From Metellina segmentata (taxonomy: Eukaryota > Arthropoda > Arachnida > Araneae > Tetragnathidae), in contig OX375883.1 of the NCBI GenBank assembly GCA_947359465.1, positions 89,460,911 through 89,524,910 of the forward strand: a DNA stretch of 64,000 bases, read 5' to 3'. Shown here in pieces: positions 43,701 to 55,015 of this stretch (positions within the stretch are counted from its first letter, which is position 1; each line of letters starts with the position of its first letter). The translations under genes were made by a program, and so were the position numbers. The notes under the pieces are model-generated. The model was not told the origin of the DNA, ran no database searches, and worked only from the letters and a program-made list of their open reading frames with translations.

Positions 43701-46700
43701 AATTTGAATAAAGATCACCGGCGTCTTAATTTTTTAACACAGCGTAAACCCACGCTGCCGTTTTCTGTGTCTCATCGCCGTGAAGCAGGCGATACCGCTT
43801 GTGGCATACAATTTTAAATTTGTGTAACTAATGGTATTCTTTTGTGCATTAAACTAATAATTTTTGCTTGCAATTTCATTTTTGTAGAATTTTTTATGTA
43901 TATTTGCATTTGATTGCAATGTTTTGTATGATAGTGTAGGTCAGATGTAATAAGTTCATCATCAAAATATTTTGTATTTTTTCTCTCCAGTTGTTTCAAT
44001 TGCTATCATATGAGTTCTATTAAGGGTTCCAACCCTTACAGTTAAAAATACCTGAGGAGAAAAAATACAAAATATTTGTGGAGAATTATCCTTTCACCCC
44101 ATTTGACCCTATATATTTAAAAATAATGTGTGGATACTGTCTATCGATACCAATCACAGATCACAACATTTATTAAGAGAATTGTAAAATCAGGGAAATA
44201 TTACGAAACTTTTTTCGATGATTTTGTTGCCACCGTGTGTTAAGGTTTGACACTTCAATTTGTTTGTTTCTTAAATTATTGGCATAAGCATCCACTGCCC
44301 TAGCAACTGGTGAGTTGTAGAGGTTCAGTTCCTCCCAGGTTGTATTTCTCTGTTCTGTATTAGTAAAACTTTCTTTGTTTGTATGGCCATTACTTGTTTT
44401 GTTTATCTTGTGTTTGCCGCTGTGTGACCAAATATGGCCCTTGCACCTTTAAACCCAATGTAACCAACCATTTTAAATCATTGAAAATGTGAACCAATTT
44501 CCTTCAAGATTTCCTGTTTTTAATCTGGCAACTGATATTTTGCTATCAATCAGTATATGCCAAACCTATAGATTACTATAGGTGATTTTTTTCAGTATTT
44601 ATAGATGAGTACATCTAAATCTAAACTGTCGATAATAACATCTGTTTATATTGGAACATATTGGGTAGAAATAATACATTAGCTAATTTAACTTTCTCAT
44701 CTTGATTGTTAATAAAAAATATGAGAGAAGGGTAAGGTCTGTACACATGGGAATTGATTGTACATTAAAATAAAAAGCATATCACACATAAATTATAATT
44801 ATTTTGAAGTTATTATGAACCTATAATATTATAATCTATTTTTATGTAAATTATTTTTTGAACTATTTAAAGTATTTAATTATATTTACTAATCACTTGA
44901 CATTCTCTTTTAGCTTATGATATGTCTCCAGATGAAGGTCAGGAAGAATATGAAGAAGTTCAAAAGAACTTAAGTAAACGTGAAAATGAGGTAATGTCGT
45001 ACTTGGAATTTTTTTTATTCAAATGTATATGCTCTATAACTTTGAGAAAACTTTGTATATTTTAAAGTGTTAACATTTTGGAAAAATTGTTTATAATTTT
45101 TGACTATATTGCAACATTTTTGCCTGGTTTAGTGTGAATAGTGAAATTTCTTCTGAACAATCCATTTTATGTTTAGCATTATAAGAAATCTCACTCAAAC
45201 ATTTTTAGATCAATTTAGAAAGCAAGATATTACGTTTTGTATATGGCAGCCACTGCTAGTAATTTGATATTAAGATTTTCATTGCTTTGAACTAGATAAT
45301 CAGTTCTTGGGATAGTTTTGAATTACTCTTTATTAATTAGTTTTTTATCCATCTATGTATCAATGAATTTTGTAGCAGTATGATATAGTGACAGCATAAA
45401 AACAACTAGGCCAACTTCCACAAGAAGGCAGTCAAGTAATTTGTTTTTGAATGAGTATTTTTCATATCACACTATAGGTTGAAGCATAGACTAAGTGCTT
45501 TCACAATTGGTGTCTTTAGTCTTTAATACTGATTCTGATTCAGGATCCAAACTGATAACAGTGTTAACGAGTTAGCATAGGAAAAATCATCCCTTAGTGC
45601 TTTAGGCATGGCAGTCCTATTAACAAGCTTTCATTACACCTATTCAAAAATAGACTGATCCTATGTTGACTGCTTTCTTGTTCGTGGAGGACAACACTGT
45701 TTCAGTTTATAAGTGCATGTACACCACTGTATGTATCTACACTTATTTTTTTCTATTTCTGTAAATTTAGAATTCGCACAGGTATGTATTCAATCCTAGT
45801 GTTCAAAGGGTCTCCTGGTTAAAAGTAGCTTAAAATTTGTTAGGCGTCATTTTTCTTTGTTTTAGAATGGTCAATAATAGGTATGTAAATTGTTTACAAT
45901 CTTTGTGAAAATGACTTTCTTTTGTTAAAAAATAACAAAACAAAAAAAAAGAGATTTTTTTTTAGGATTTTGCCGTTTTAAAGTTATTTTTACATTTTTA
46001 AAGTTAAAACTGGATGAGATTTAACTGAAACAATTTTATCTCTAAAACTTAACCACTTTGTGAGACTACTGATTCGATCTTTTGGTATTTTGAATATTAA
46101 TTTTGAGGAAAACACATCTGCCCCAATCTGTTTTGAGTCGCTAAAATTCCAGTATTGATGTCATTTTATTGCTTGGTTGTTCGTGATGAATTGTGATGTT
46201 AATATAACTTAGCAATGGCCACACATTGTCCTGCTGTAAACTGACCACATATAATTCCTGATGATCAGATGACAATATACTCCAAAACTTCAAAGATGTA
46301 GCTGCAACTATTGAATGCTTCTTTCATGGTGTTACTTTTTCCATAGGCAGCAGTGTATGCTATAGAGATGGAAGACAGTTAGCCAATATCAAACTTCTGC
46401 CTTTGCGAATCAATATTCAAAAGGAACGGCTTAGATATGTTGTTAATTACATGGCAGAATCAACAGTTTAAAGTATTAGTTAACAGTTTTTAACCCTTGT
46501 ATATGCTTTTCCAAAATACTGCATAACAAACAATAATAAGAAAACTTCATTTGTCTTCAGAAATCATTCAAAGTAAATATTTTATTGAAATGAATAGTTT
46601 AAATTTATTGTTAATTGAATTTTATATGACTTTTTTTTTACATCTATGCCAAAAGTATTCCAATATTTATTGTTTTTAAATAATTTTAATTACTCTTCTT

Positions 46701-49700
46701 ATTTTCAATGTAGATGAGAAAAAGCATTGAAAGTGTAAGTCCTTGTTTCAAAATAGTTTTTCCAGATATATTAATAAGAAAATTTTTCAAAATAAATTGC
46801 CCTGTAATATAGCTTTTCCTCACGTTAATGTTTCATGTTGTGAAAAAAAAAGTATTTTGATATTAAATGTTTATTTAGTTGCTTCAAAAGCAAGTTACTC
46901 ACCTTTTAAATTAAAACCCATGAATTGTTTAACTAAGTATATTATCTTTATGAAATGAGTGTTAGCCTTCAAAGTTTTTTCAAAGGGACTCCCACATCTT
47001 TTTTATTCATCTCACTTTTTTGTCTTAAATTGCATTACTTGATTGCTCAAAAGTCACATCAATACATTACAATTCTACATTTTATTTTCATGTAGATTAT
47101 ATGTTGCTTACTTAAGTAACTTGGTTTGAGATTTCTAATTTGTTTTCTAGTAGTTTTCTATATTATTATTATTGTACCACCTTTATGCTAGTATGGCTAC
47201 TATTGCAATATTTTAAAATATGTATTTATCAGATTTTACTGTCTTGCTTTTGTCACAGCTTATCCACCTCTGGATGCTGTGCCATAAAATGCTAATCACA
47301 CATCTTTAGTATTATTAATTTTGCCTTAAATTCCCACTTTTTACATTCCATTTGAACTCTATTATTCGAATAAAACTATTACACCAATAACTGCAGGGTT
47401 GCCACAGGCAACTTTTCACTGTCTTTTTATTAACCTTGGTGACTAAGGGCCCAGGTGCAGAATTATATTCAGTGTTCTGCTACACAACTCCAAGCAATTG
47501 CAATTGTTCTGCATGCATTCTGTCCAAATTTTGAAAACTGCAGTAAAATAAAAAGAAAGACGTAAAACACAATTAGCAGCTAAATATGTATTTCATAAGT
47601 GAAATATTTTGTCATTGACAGAAGATGTGGTGTTATTTATTTATAAAGTGTTTGTGATAATTTGAGGTGGTGTAGGGAGGTTGTTCCATAGATAGAGAAG
47701 AAAAAAAGGCATGGCAAGGGAGTTTAGATGGTTTTCAAAATTTTGGCTACTTTGTTGAAAATTTGCCACAGATTAATAAAAATTAGGTTATCTTTTTTTT
47801 AAAAACCTATTGCACGAATCCTTGTTTTAGTCTCAAGTTTGTAACTTAAACAAAGTTTGTATTCATACCTTTATTGAGAAAATATTTTTCTGAGTTTGAC
47901 CTTCTACTCTACAATGATATCAAAGCCGTTAGAAATATAAACATTCTTATCACTTCAATGAGGCATCCATGTATGTTAAGTATTTTTCTGTTCAAAGTAA
48001 ACTTTCAACAACACCAAGCTATACCAAATTCTTTTTCGTATTTCTACTCGACATAGCATTTTTACAAGTGCATGTACACCACTGTATAATATAAGATTTT
48101 AATGGGACAACGATTTTTATGTGCTGCTTGGGGCAACAAAAATTAACTTTAACCCTTCCTGGTGGTTATCTACTAGGTATCTTGTTGTTAGCCAATCTCA
48201 ATGGACGGGATATCTCGTAATTAGAGGAAAACTGATCATATCTTGATTTTGTTGTCATCGAAATCCAGCAGCATCTTGATGACAAGATATATCACCGTCA
48301 GGAATAATAAGACATGAGATATTTCTTCCAAACCACTTGAAGAGTTAAAAAAAAAGACTAATTTTTTGCTACTCTTTTTTAAAGAATTCATGCTATTGAT
48401 TCAGTTTGTGTGAAGTAATTAGTCAAATCTGTAAATGCATAGTTAATTTTAGAATCTTTTTTTCAGTTTGACGGGCAAATGGACGTGGAAACGGGAATTA
48501 TCAAGAACAGTAGAATAAAGGCATTTAGAAGAAAACTTATGGTATTCTTTTCAAGAATATTTCTAGAGGCCTTCACCATGACCTTTCTGGCAGAGTGGGG
48601 TGATAGGTCACAGTTGACTACCATTATTCTTGCAGCCAGAGAGGTAAGCAATCCTGCCTGAAAATAGTTGCTGTATGTTAACTGATTGTCTACCATAAGA
48701 ACTGCTCCTGCCACTATGTCTGGATGGTGGGGGGTCACAGGACTGCCAGAGGTGACTTTTTGCTGCTGTTTTTCTAGCTCGACGACAATATCGTAAAAAA
48801 CAAAATTGTCTAAAAGTCCCCTAAATTAAAAAGTTTGTCGATTTGTTTAAAAATTTCTCTTTTGAAAGGAATGCATGTCCCTTTTTCAAAACTTATTGAG
48901 TGGAAAAGTGTTTCAATTTATTTTCAGAGAATTTTCCAAATCGCCAATTTTAAAGTTTTAGCGCTAAGCTGTGGCAAGCATGAAAGAAAAACATTAGAAT
49001 CTGGTTGCTAGCTTGTCATGTATGCTTTATTAAGCAAAGTTGTAGTTTTAAATTTTTTAATTAAATTTTTTTGGCATGATCTACAATGTTTGCTTTATGC
49101 AAAATTAACACATTTTATGTTTCTGTCCATTCAATTTACATATGAGCAACTGAAATTTCTTCTAAAATAGGTTTTAAGGGGAGAAGTTTGTTGCTTAAAA
49201 AGAGTTTATTTGTCCAGAGTTCAATTTGTTGTGAGAAGAGAATCCCCAATCACATGTTTTTAACTTTCAAAACAGTATTACTTTTGCTAATTATATTTGA
49301 ACAAACATGCAGATGAAATAATTTTATTTTATTCATAATTGATTTTACAGCTGACTCTGTAAATACACATAAAATTGATTTTACCGAAATGAAATTTTTA
49401 CCTTACACTAAATTATATATATAATTCATCAAATTCAAAGGTTTTTATTAATTATTTTATTGTTTACCTTGTATTTTTTGGCACAATATGTCCTGAGAGG
49501 ACTCAGAGTGTGCCAGAAATGGCAACCGATCAATTTATTGTGAAAGTTGCTATGAAATGAACTTACAATACAGTAATATATATATATATATATTGTTGAC
49601 TGGTAGATGTGATTGCGGGCACATACTCATTCAGAAATAAGCCAAATGGCAATTGTAAAAAATTCCAGATGGGGCTTGTCTTAATCGATGCACACTTCGA

Positions 49701-52700
49701 TGAATAGTACACGCAGTGTAATTGAATTACCAGTCATTGCATCTCACACCTTTCTGAAGTGCTGTGATAGATGATCTCATCAGTTGTTTGTAAGATTCAT
49801 TTTTCATTTGGCCATTGTGAAAACGAAATATAGTCATTGCTTGTCAACCCCAGTCTTACAATTTTTTCCGTTTCCGCGTGTAGCCGAAGATAGATGTTCG
49901 ATTGAAGATACAGCTTCCACTCCAATCATAGCTTCACTATTAGTTGTCATCGTCATTTCAACAAACTGCCAGCTGCGCGTGTTTGCTAAAGGTGAAACAG
50001 TAACAGTCTTGATCATTCATTGTACAGTCATATATACACACACAGAAGTACGCCAGTGACCTTAATCTGTGGTTGTCTTGACGAGATACCTCGTCAAATT
50101 GACGAAACTGACCAGATCTTGATGGACAATATATTTTAGGAGAAAACTGACCAAATCTTGATCTTGTCATCATAAAAGAATCAGAAATGTCTTGATGACA
50201 AGTAATATTAGAATAGCCAATGGCAATGACAGTAGTAAAATTGATCAGATCTTGATGACAAGATGTCTCATTTGGAAAATTGATCAAATCTTGATGAACA
50301 AGATAACAAGTTGAAACTACTTGGAGGGTTAACAGCTCTCAAGGTTTTATTCAATCGACAATCTATCAGTTAGCGATACTGTTGATCGCTTTCAACCACT
50401 CCTGAATTTTGGAGGGGGTATTGTGGTAAACTTAGACACCTTACAAAAACTAACTTATAATACAGCAGTATAAACAGTGGTGTGATCTATCACCACCAAG
50501 AAGTATATTTTGTTTATAAAATTGCAATGTCTGTCACACACTCTGGCAAATGTTTGCTTTGATTTTCAGCATTGATTTTCATGTTAAAAATTATCTGGAT
50601 CCTGTCCTTAGAGGTTGACAGATACAAAACAAGAATTTTCTGTCCTTTTTTGCCAAACAATTCCTGAACCTCAAAGTTGTGCTCTTTTTTCTAGGATGCT
50701 TTTGGTGTTACACTGGGAGCTGTTATTGGGCATGGAATCTGCACAACGTTGGCTGTCATTGGAGGTCGAATAGTGGCACAAAGAATATCAGTCAGATCAG
50801 GTGAGGAATGATTTTCTTATTTCAGGAGTTTGCCTGGCAGTATGTATCATGAAATTCTGTTTCTTAAATTATGAATTTACGACTCATGGGCATGGGTCTT
50901 TTGTCTTGAGTCAAGAAAATACTACTTACAGCCATAATCACAAGTCTCGAGTTAACCAGAGGATCAGGTGATCCGCGCATCAGAGTTAAATCTTTGGAAA
51001 ATCAAGATCCGTAGTCTCAAACGGCGGGTTAAGTGATCCACCGATTAAAATTATACATTCACTGTGATTAACTAGTATCGTCACCTCACGATCACATGAT
51101 ATTGTTTTCATTTGTTACGATGCCCGGATTTGCATTCATACTGGTCAAACATGTGCTTTGCCAGCAGAATTGATTCCAAATTGTAATTTTAATAGAACTC
51201 ATACAGCATTTTAATTTGGGTTTGGAAAAAGAAATGCAAATGTACTTAATTTCAAATTGTATTGTAAGAAAGAATTTTACACAATGCCTTGACAAATCAA
51301 TTCAATCCAATTATCTTTGTACTTATCAGCATGGATGTGTGTTGGTGTAAAGTAAAGTAACTTGCATTGCCAATTTTATTTCATTTTCTTAATAAATCAG
51401 CATAATAACTTTTAATTCATGACGAATTTGCATCTGCCATGGTCCGATTCTACCATTCGCTCTTCCATTGGGTTTTACTCTGGCAAGCCAGAATATAGTT
51501 TGAACCAGAACACATCTGGGCATGTCTATTTTATAGAAAAAGTTATCGCGTTCTTGTTCTGATTCATATAAGATTAGTTGAATGTGTGTTTTAAGAATAT
51601 TGTAATTTAGCACCGAATGAGAGAAGTGTGTCATCCATTTTGTTTTATTTAAGTATACCAGAACACATCTGAGCATGTCTATTTTATAGAAAAAGTAATC
51701 GCGTTCTTGTTCTGATTCATATAAGATCAGTTGAATGTGTGTTTTAAGAATATTGTAATTTAGCACCGAATGAGAGAAGTGTGTCATCCATTTTGTTTTA
51801 TTTAAGTATACCAGAACACATCGGGGCATGTCTATTTTATAGAAAAATAAAAGTAACCGCGTTCTTGTTCTGATTCATATAAGATCAGTTGAATGCGCGT
51901 TGCAAGAATACTGTTATTTATCACAGAATGAAGTGTGTTATCCATTTTGTTTTATTTAAGTATATCTCACTTTCACAAAAAGATAGTACTGTGCATGTGT
52001 AACACTCAACCGAGAGCCGATTCAGCCGAGAGAGAAACTGATTCAATGATTTCGCGGGATCAAAATGTAACACCGAAACAGCGAGTTGAACCTCGAATCA
52101 GGCATTGTGAATATGTTTTTTTTTCGGTAACCCGGGGATTATTGTGGATCAGCGGTTTAACTCGGACTTGTGAATACGGCCGTTAATGTGATAAAAATGG
52201 TTTTAAACTTACTATAATGTGTGATCTCATTGACAAAGTGTTAACATAGGATTTCTTGATTTCTAGTTCTAAAATCTTGTAACATTGCTACCTCAAACTG
52301 AAAACCTATGCCTTAACTTTTAAACAAAAATGGCCTAATTATTTTTAAAGAATTCAGCAATTTTTATTAAATTACTGTAAACGCTGAAAATAACCACTTG
52401 TTTATTTCCTAATATTTAAAATTTTCTATTTTGGAGAACAATGAAAGATTTTGGTTTAGAAAAAAGCTTTGAACCCTGAAATAAAGGTGACTTAAAAGAG
52501 TAAATCTTTTTTCTTCTGGTCAGCTTCATTAGAGGAATTATGTTTCTAATCTTCCCAGTATGAGCCTTAGCAATAGAACTCGGAACATAATTCATTGCTG
52601 AATGTAAATGGCCTTCATTCTAGTTAGATTGCTTTAAAGTGTTCCTTTTCATGAAAAAAAACCCTCTTAACCCTGAATTAAAAGCAGATTTGAAAGATAA

Positions 52701-52790
52701 ATATCTTCTTTCTTTTCAGTGACATTCATTGGAGGAATTGTGTTTCTAATCTTCGCAGTGTGGGCATTAGCTATCGGCCCTGGAACATAA
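37561..52790 (+). CDS. TMEM165: TMEM165/GDT1 family Golgi cation transporter (eight coding exons)
   Basis: Coding exons 37561-37713, 39100-39322, 41525-41623, 44914-44990, 46714-46734, 48467-48643, 50695-50800 and 52720-52790 join in phase at GT-AG borders to 927 nt, 308 aa plus stop (human protein 324 aa). Residues 1-30 look like a signal peptide. The protein has two homologous three-helix halves, each with the UPF0016 signature: E89-L-G-D92-K-T94 in exon 2 and E234-W-G-D237-R-S239 in exon 6. These acidic residues coordinate the ion in family models. An acidic loop (exon 4) separates the halves. TMEM165 exchanges Ca2+/Mn2+ for protons in the Golgi and supports glycosylation; human loss causes a congenital disorder of glycosylation. 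Nothing suggests inactivation. Identification is firm; substrate is from family knowledge. Confidence 0.97.
39100..39322 (+). CDS. TMEM165: TMEM165 exon 2, first E-x-G-D-K-T motif
   Basis: Acceptor CTGCTTTAG, donor GTAAGG. It reads HLGFIHGFVAAVSVIIVS then ELGDKTFFIAAIMAMRHPR and FFGAMSALTIMTILS, the first two membrane helices with the first ion-binding motif between. This is the most conserved block of the family. Confidence 0.97.
39407..39890 (+). repeat. Intronic dispersed repeat family, copy 1
   Basis: Shares blocks with 48733-49210, 54650-55015 and 55866-57190: GCAGCTAAAGGTAACTTTTTG, the AAGCTGCGGCAACTATAAA block, ATTTAGTTTCTAGGCAAGGTC and CAACTAAAATTGCTAC-like text, ending TTAAGAGGAGACTTG. 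About 480 bp; strongly diverged; no coding frame or terminal repeats recognised. Confidence 0.6.
40671..41169. mobile_element. hAT-like non-autonomous element in TMEM165 intron 2
   Basis: Ends CAGGGCTCGAAATA and TATTTCGAGGCCTG, and inside each end a GGTGCAC-rich palindrome. The 8-bp GGTTACAT stands on both sides (40663-40670 and 41170-41177). 499 bp, no coding frame. Confidence 0.88.
41525..41623 (+). CDS. TMEM165: TMEM165 exon 3
   Basis: Acceptor TTTCTTGCAG, donor GTAATA. It reads CLGFATTVIPRTYTHYIS then ALFAIFGLKMLKEG, the third helix of the first half, with the family's P-R-x-Y/L-T signature. Confidence 0.95.
42399..42572. mobile_element. Harbinger-like MITE, 174 bp
   Basis: Ends GGACCCATTCACATGA and TCATGTGAACAGGGCC are inverted repeats. 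TAA is duplicated on both sides (42396-42398 and 42573-42575). In TMEM165 intron 3. Confidence 0.82.
43501..44240. mobile_element. Possible DNA element in TMEM165 intron 3
   Basis: Left GGTAGTAACAAAACC and right complement GGTGGCAACAAAATC form a weak inverted repeat. CAGGGAA-type motifs lie inside both ends. No target duplication was identified. Confidence 0.3.
44914..44990 (+). CDS. TMEM165: TMEM165 exon 4, acidic loop
   Basis: Acceptor CATTCTCTTTTAG, donor GTAATG. It reads YDMSPDEGQEEYEEVQKNLS then KRENE, the acidic cytosolic linker also found in vertebrate TMEM165. Confidence 0.93.
44991..46713. other. TMEM165 intron 4
   Basis: AT-rich intron with no recognised exon, RNA gene or terminal repeat. 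Unspliced short frames here have no support. Confidence 0.5.
46714..46734 (+). CDS. TMEM165: TMEM165 exon 5, 21-nt microexon
   Basis: Acceptor TTTTCAATGTAG, donor GTAAGT (consensus). It codes for MRKSIES, exactly seven codons, so including or skipping it keeps the frame. It lies in the loop between the two halves. Supported by strong splice sites and phase only. Confidence 0.65.
47395..47445 (+). repeat. Intronic dispersed repeat family, short copy
   Basis: GGTTGCCACAGGCAACTTTTCACTG and TTAACCTTGGTGACTAA parallel the start of the copy at 48735. Confidence 0.4.
48153..48344. mobile_element. piggyBac-like MITE in TMEM165 intron 5, copy 1
   Basis: TTAA on both sides (48149-48152 and 48345-48348). 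Ends CCCTTCCTGGTGGTT and AACCACTTGAAGAG are imperfect inverted repeats. The interior carries CTGATCATATCTTGAT and ATCTTGATGACAAGATAT. Confidence 0.65.
48467..48643 (+). CDS. TMEM165: TMEM165 exon 6, second E-x-G-D-R-S motif
   Basis: Acceptor TTTTTTTCAG, donor GTAAGC. It reads FRRKLMVFFSRIFLEAFTMT then FLAEWGDRSQLTTIILAARE, the first helix and ion-binding motif of the second half. Confidence 0.97.
48735..49205 (+). repeat. Intronic dispersed repeat family, copy 2
   Basis: Begins GACTGCCAGAGGTGACTTTTTG, includes AGCTGTGGCAAGCATGAAAGA and TCTGGTTGCTAGCTTGTCATG, and ends GGTTTTAAGGGGAGAAG. In intron 6. Confidence 0.6.
50066..50328. mobile_element. piggyBac-like MITE in TMEM165 intron 6, copy 2
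   Basis: TTAA at 50062-50065 and 50329-50332; the right end CTACTTGGAGGG fits the family while the left end is decayed. The motif GATCTTGATGACAAG and variants recur about five times. Confidence 0.5.
50695..50800 (+). CDS. TMEM165: TMEM165 exon 7
   Basis: Acceptor CTCTTTTTTCTAG, donor GTGAGG. It reads DAFGVTLGAVIGHGICTTLA then VIGGRIVAQRISVRS, with the conserved G-H-x-x-C-T of the family. Confidence 0.96.
50929..52182. mobile_element. Harbinger-like non-autonomous element in TMEM165 intron 7
   Basis: Left CAGCCATAATCACAAGTC and right complement CGGCCGTATTCACAAGTC are inverted ends, with the next blocks GAGTTAACC / GAGTTAAACC also matching. TTA is on both sides (50926-50928 and 52183-52185). 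The interior contains a 153-bp tandem repeat. Confidence 0.75.
51505..51964. repeat. 153-bp tandem repeat, three copies
   Basis: Units start at 51505, 51658 and 51811 (CCAGAACACATC, GGCATGTCTATTTTATAG, GCGTTCTTGTTCTGATTC, CATCCATTTTGTTTTATT). The first two copies are nearly identical and the third more diverged. Since 153 is divisible by three, a minus frame stays open through two copies as 51-residue repeats. Confidence 0.93.
52524..52590 (+). pseudogene. Dead duplicate of TMEM165 exon 8
   Basis: Lies 196 bp before the real last exon and matches it almost base for base: TTCTTCTGGTCAG, then TTCATTAGAGGAATTATG, TTTCTAATCTTCCCAGTA and CGGAACATAA. The copy has lost about 4 nt at its start, and the tryptophan codon TGG has become TGA (52561). 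The flanking intron (AACCCTGAA-TAAA before the acceptor) is duplicated too, so this is a tandem genomic duplication and not a retrocopy. Confidence 0.9.
52720..52790 (+). CDS. TMEM165: TMEM165 exon 8, terminal
   Basis: Acceptor TCTTTCTTTTCAG. It reads TFIGGIVFLIFAVWALAIGP then GT and TAA at 52788-52790, the last membrane helix. Confidence 0.95.
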
Positions 52791-53288
52791 ATCAAAGAGG
52801 ATCATCGTTACTAAATTAGCAATTTATGAACAATCATTTTGTTGGAGGAGCAACCAATGGGGTATCATACACAGCAGGACATTTTCTTCTGATCTCGGCC
52901 CCCTAGAACTGGAACAAATGTGTTACAGGTTGTCCGTGTCCAATTGGTCCTGTAGGCTTTATTTGTTGTAATGTTGCTATTTAATTTCAAACATATAGGC
53001 TTAGCAATTTATCCCCACAATCTGAACAGGAAATGTCAGTGATCATCATTCCCTCATCTATTCGAAAGCTGTATATGATTTGTATTTATTTTCTGAAATA
53101 TGTTCTTGAATTTTGAAGTGCTTTTTGTTATGTTGGTGATATTTTGTAGCTTTAGGACTTCTTTGCAGATGTTGCATAAGAAAGTGAAGAGTTATTGATG
53201 CATGTATATTTATTTTTTCTATGCTAATGTTTTCTGAATGGAAGCTGGACTGCTTTTCCTGTTCGAAATTGTAAATTTAAGTAAAAAG

Positions 53289-53294
53289 AATAAA
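53289..53294 (+). terminator. TMEM165: TMEM165 candidate poly(A) signal, proximal
   Basis: AATAAA about 500 bp after the stop codon. Another AATAAA-bearing stretch with TTTTAAAAAATAAAG lies near 55660-55685, so a longer 3' UTR is possible. Confidence 0.5.
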
Positions 53295-53336
53295 GCATTC
53301 CACAAAGATATCTGAGCATTATAACTTAAATTATAT

Positions 53337-53450
53337 CTACTCTTATAAAAAGAAGTATTTGTGTGTATGTATGCATTGTCCTGACGAATCTGTGGCACTT
53401 ACAACAGTGAAATTTGGCACACAGGTAGTCCTAATTTTATGTCCAGCCCA
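53337..53450 (+). repeat. Helitron-like repeat start, second copy
   Basis: TCTACTCTTATAAAAAGAAG then TCCTGACGAATCTGTGGCA and GGCACACAGGTAGTCC, the same order and spacing as at 35466-35575. Confidence 0.4.
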
Positions 53451-54649
53451 AATTTTAAAATGTAATCACTTTTTTATTAATCTCATGGGGAAAAAAATAG
53501 ATTATTTAGACCATAAAAGGTAAAAAATGGAGCTAAATGTCAAATGTAGATAATAATAATGTAATTTTTTATTGACTCATTTACACTATAAATAGCATAT
53601 TATTTACAATGCGTGTGTGTAATGAGTTCTGCGATATACTCAGCATTAAAAAAAATATTAGTATATGTATGGCTATGTCCTGGCTCCTAAATTCTTTTAA
53701 TTTTTCTTTACCCTTTATTAATTTTATCCCCGTGTTCATTCTTTCGTGGAGCTGATGTCATAGCTTCTCGATTGAAGAAAGGACAGATCTCGCGTTTTTC
53801 GTCCTAATGCCTTTGGTAATACCAGGTTATGCCGTTGCGTTTTGAGCGGGAAGAACAACTTTTGTTTTTTTCGTAATGGATTTATGATTCTAGTGTGTCT
53901 AGTACCTAATATAAATCATATTTCAAAAGTCCTTTCATTTTGCATTTTTTGTTGGAAATCTATGGAAATAAAAATGTTTTAATTTGAAAGTTAAATCTAA
54001 TAAGTTGCATAATTATGTGTGTAATTTTTTACATTAATTATTAGGATTCATAAAATTGACTTCTGTGTTACTTGTGTATCACTCATGGCATACTACCTAG
54101 AACATTGTGTCTTAACCACTGCTGAGTTCCAGCCCATGGCATCAATTTACCAGACCACAAGAAGTTATCCAGGAACTTGTGATTTTTGTTTTTTAAGCAT
54201 TTTTATGAATTAGTATAAATACACTGGAATCTCGATACTTAGAAGGAATGACACGTCAATTAGACTACACAATATATTCCATGTAAAATTTGAAGGATGT
54301 GATTTTTTTTGTCGAATGTCGTCCTACAGGATGGCCTTCACCCTTTTTTCAAATGCAAAATGTACCTTTCATGTTTTACATCACATTGTTATATTGTCAA
54401 CAGTTTATAGTTTTAAATCAACACTTTTGTACATTAATTTTTAATATATTTTTTAAGCATGGTTTTAATCAACTTTAATTCTGATAAAAGTTATTGCTCT
54501 TGATTTTTCACATACTTTCTTTTCAAAATTTTTATATACCTAGTTTTTATTGTTTAACTTGCGCTTGGCGCAGCTTGTCCAACTTTGAACCTTACACTAT
54601 AAAAACATCAACATCCAATCTACTCGTCCTGTAAAGTACGATTCGAAAT
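53451..54649. other. Non-coding stretch downstream of TMEM165
   Basis: No gene recognised. GCCTTTGGTAATACCAGG near 53810 and GTTATGCCGTTGCGTTTTGAG may belong to the Helitron-like repeat that starts at 53337. Confidence 0.35.
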
Positions 54650-55015
54650 TTTGGTGCCATACCTCGGCAATCGTGAAAGAAAACATTGGAGTCTGGATGG
54701 ACATTGGACTAGACTGTCATGTATACCTTTTAAAATATTTGGTTTTTAATTTTAAAATTTAAATTTCTTGGCAAGGTTTTTCTTGCTTATATTCAAGTGA
54801 TTTAAGGTGACTTTTAGTTGATATTTTTCAATCTTTGCGATTAAAGAGTATCTTATCAAGCAAACTCATCTCTACAGCTCTATTTTTCAAAATTTTGTCG
54901 ACTTTTAGAAAATTTTGCCGCTTTTAAAGATAGGATTAAGATAAAATTTAGTTGTAAATTTTAATTTCTTGGTGAGATTTTTAGCATCTGTTGTGTTACT
55001 CCAGTGCAATGTGAA
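54650..55015 (+). repeat. Dispersed repeat family, copy 3
   Basis: CGGCAATCGTGAAAGAAAAC, TGGAGTCTGGATGG, CTGTCATGTATACC and ATTTCTTGGCAAGG follow the order seen in copies 1 and 2. Confidence 0.55.

Noticed and set aside
51389..51829. Minus-strand 146-aa protein with 51-residue repeats
   Set aside because: It is explained by a 153-bp tandem repeat inside an intronic DNA element; no family motif.
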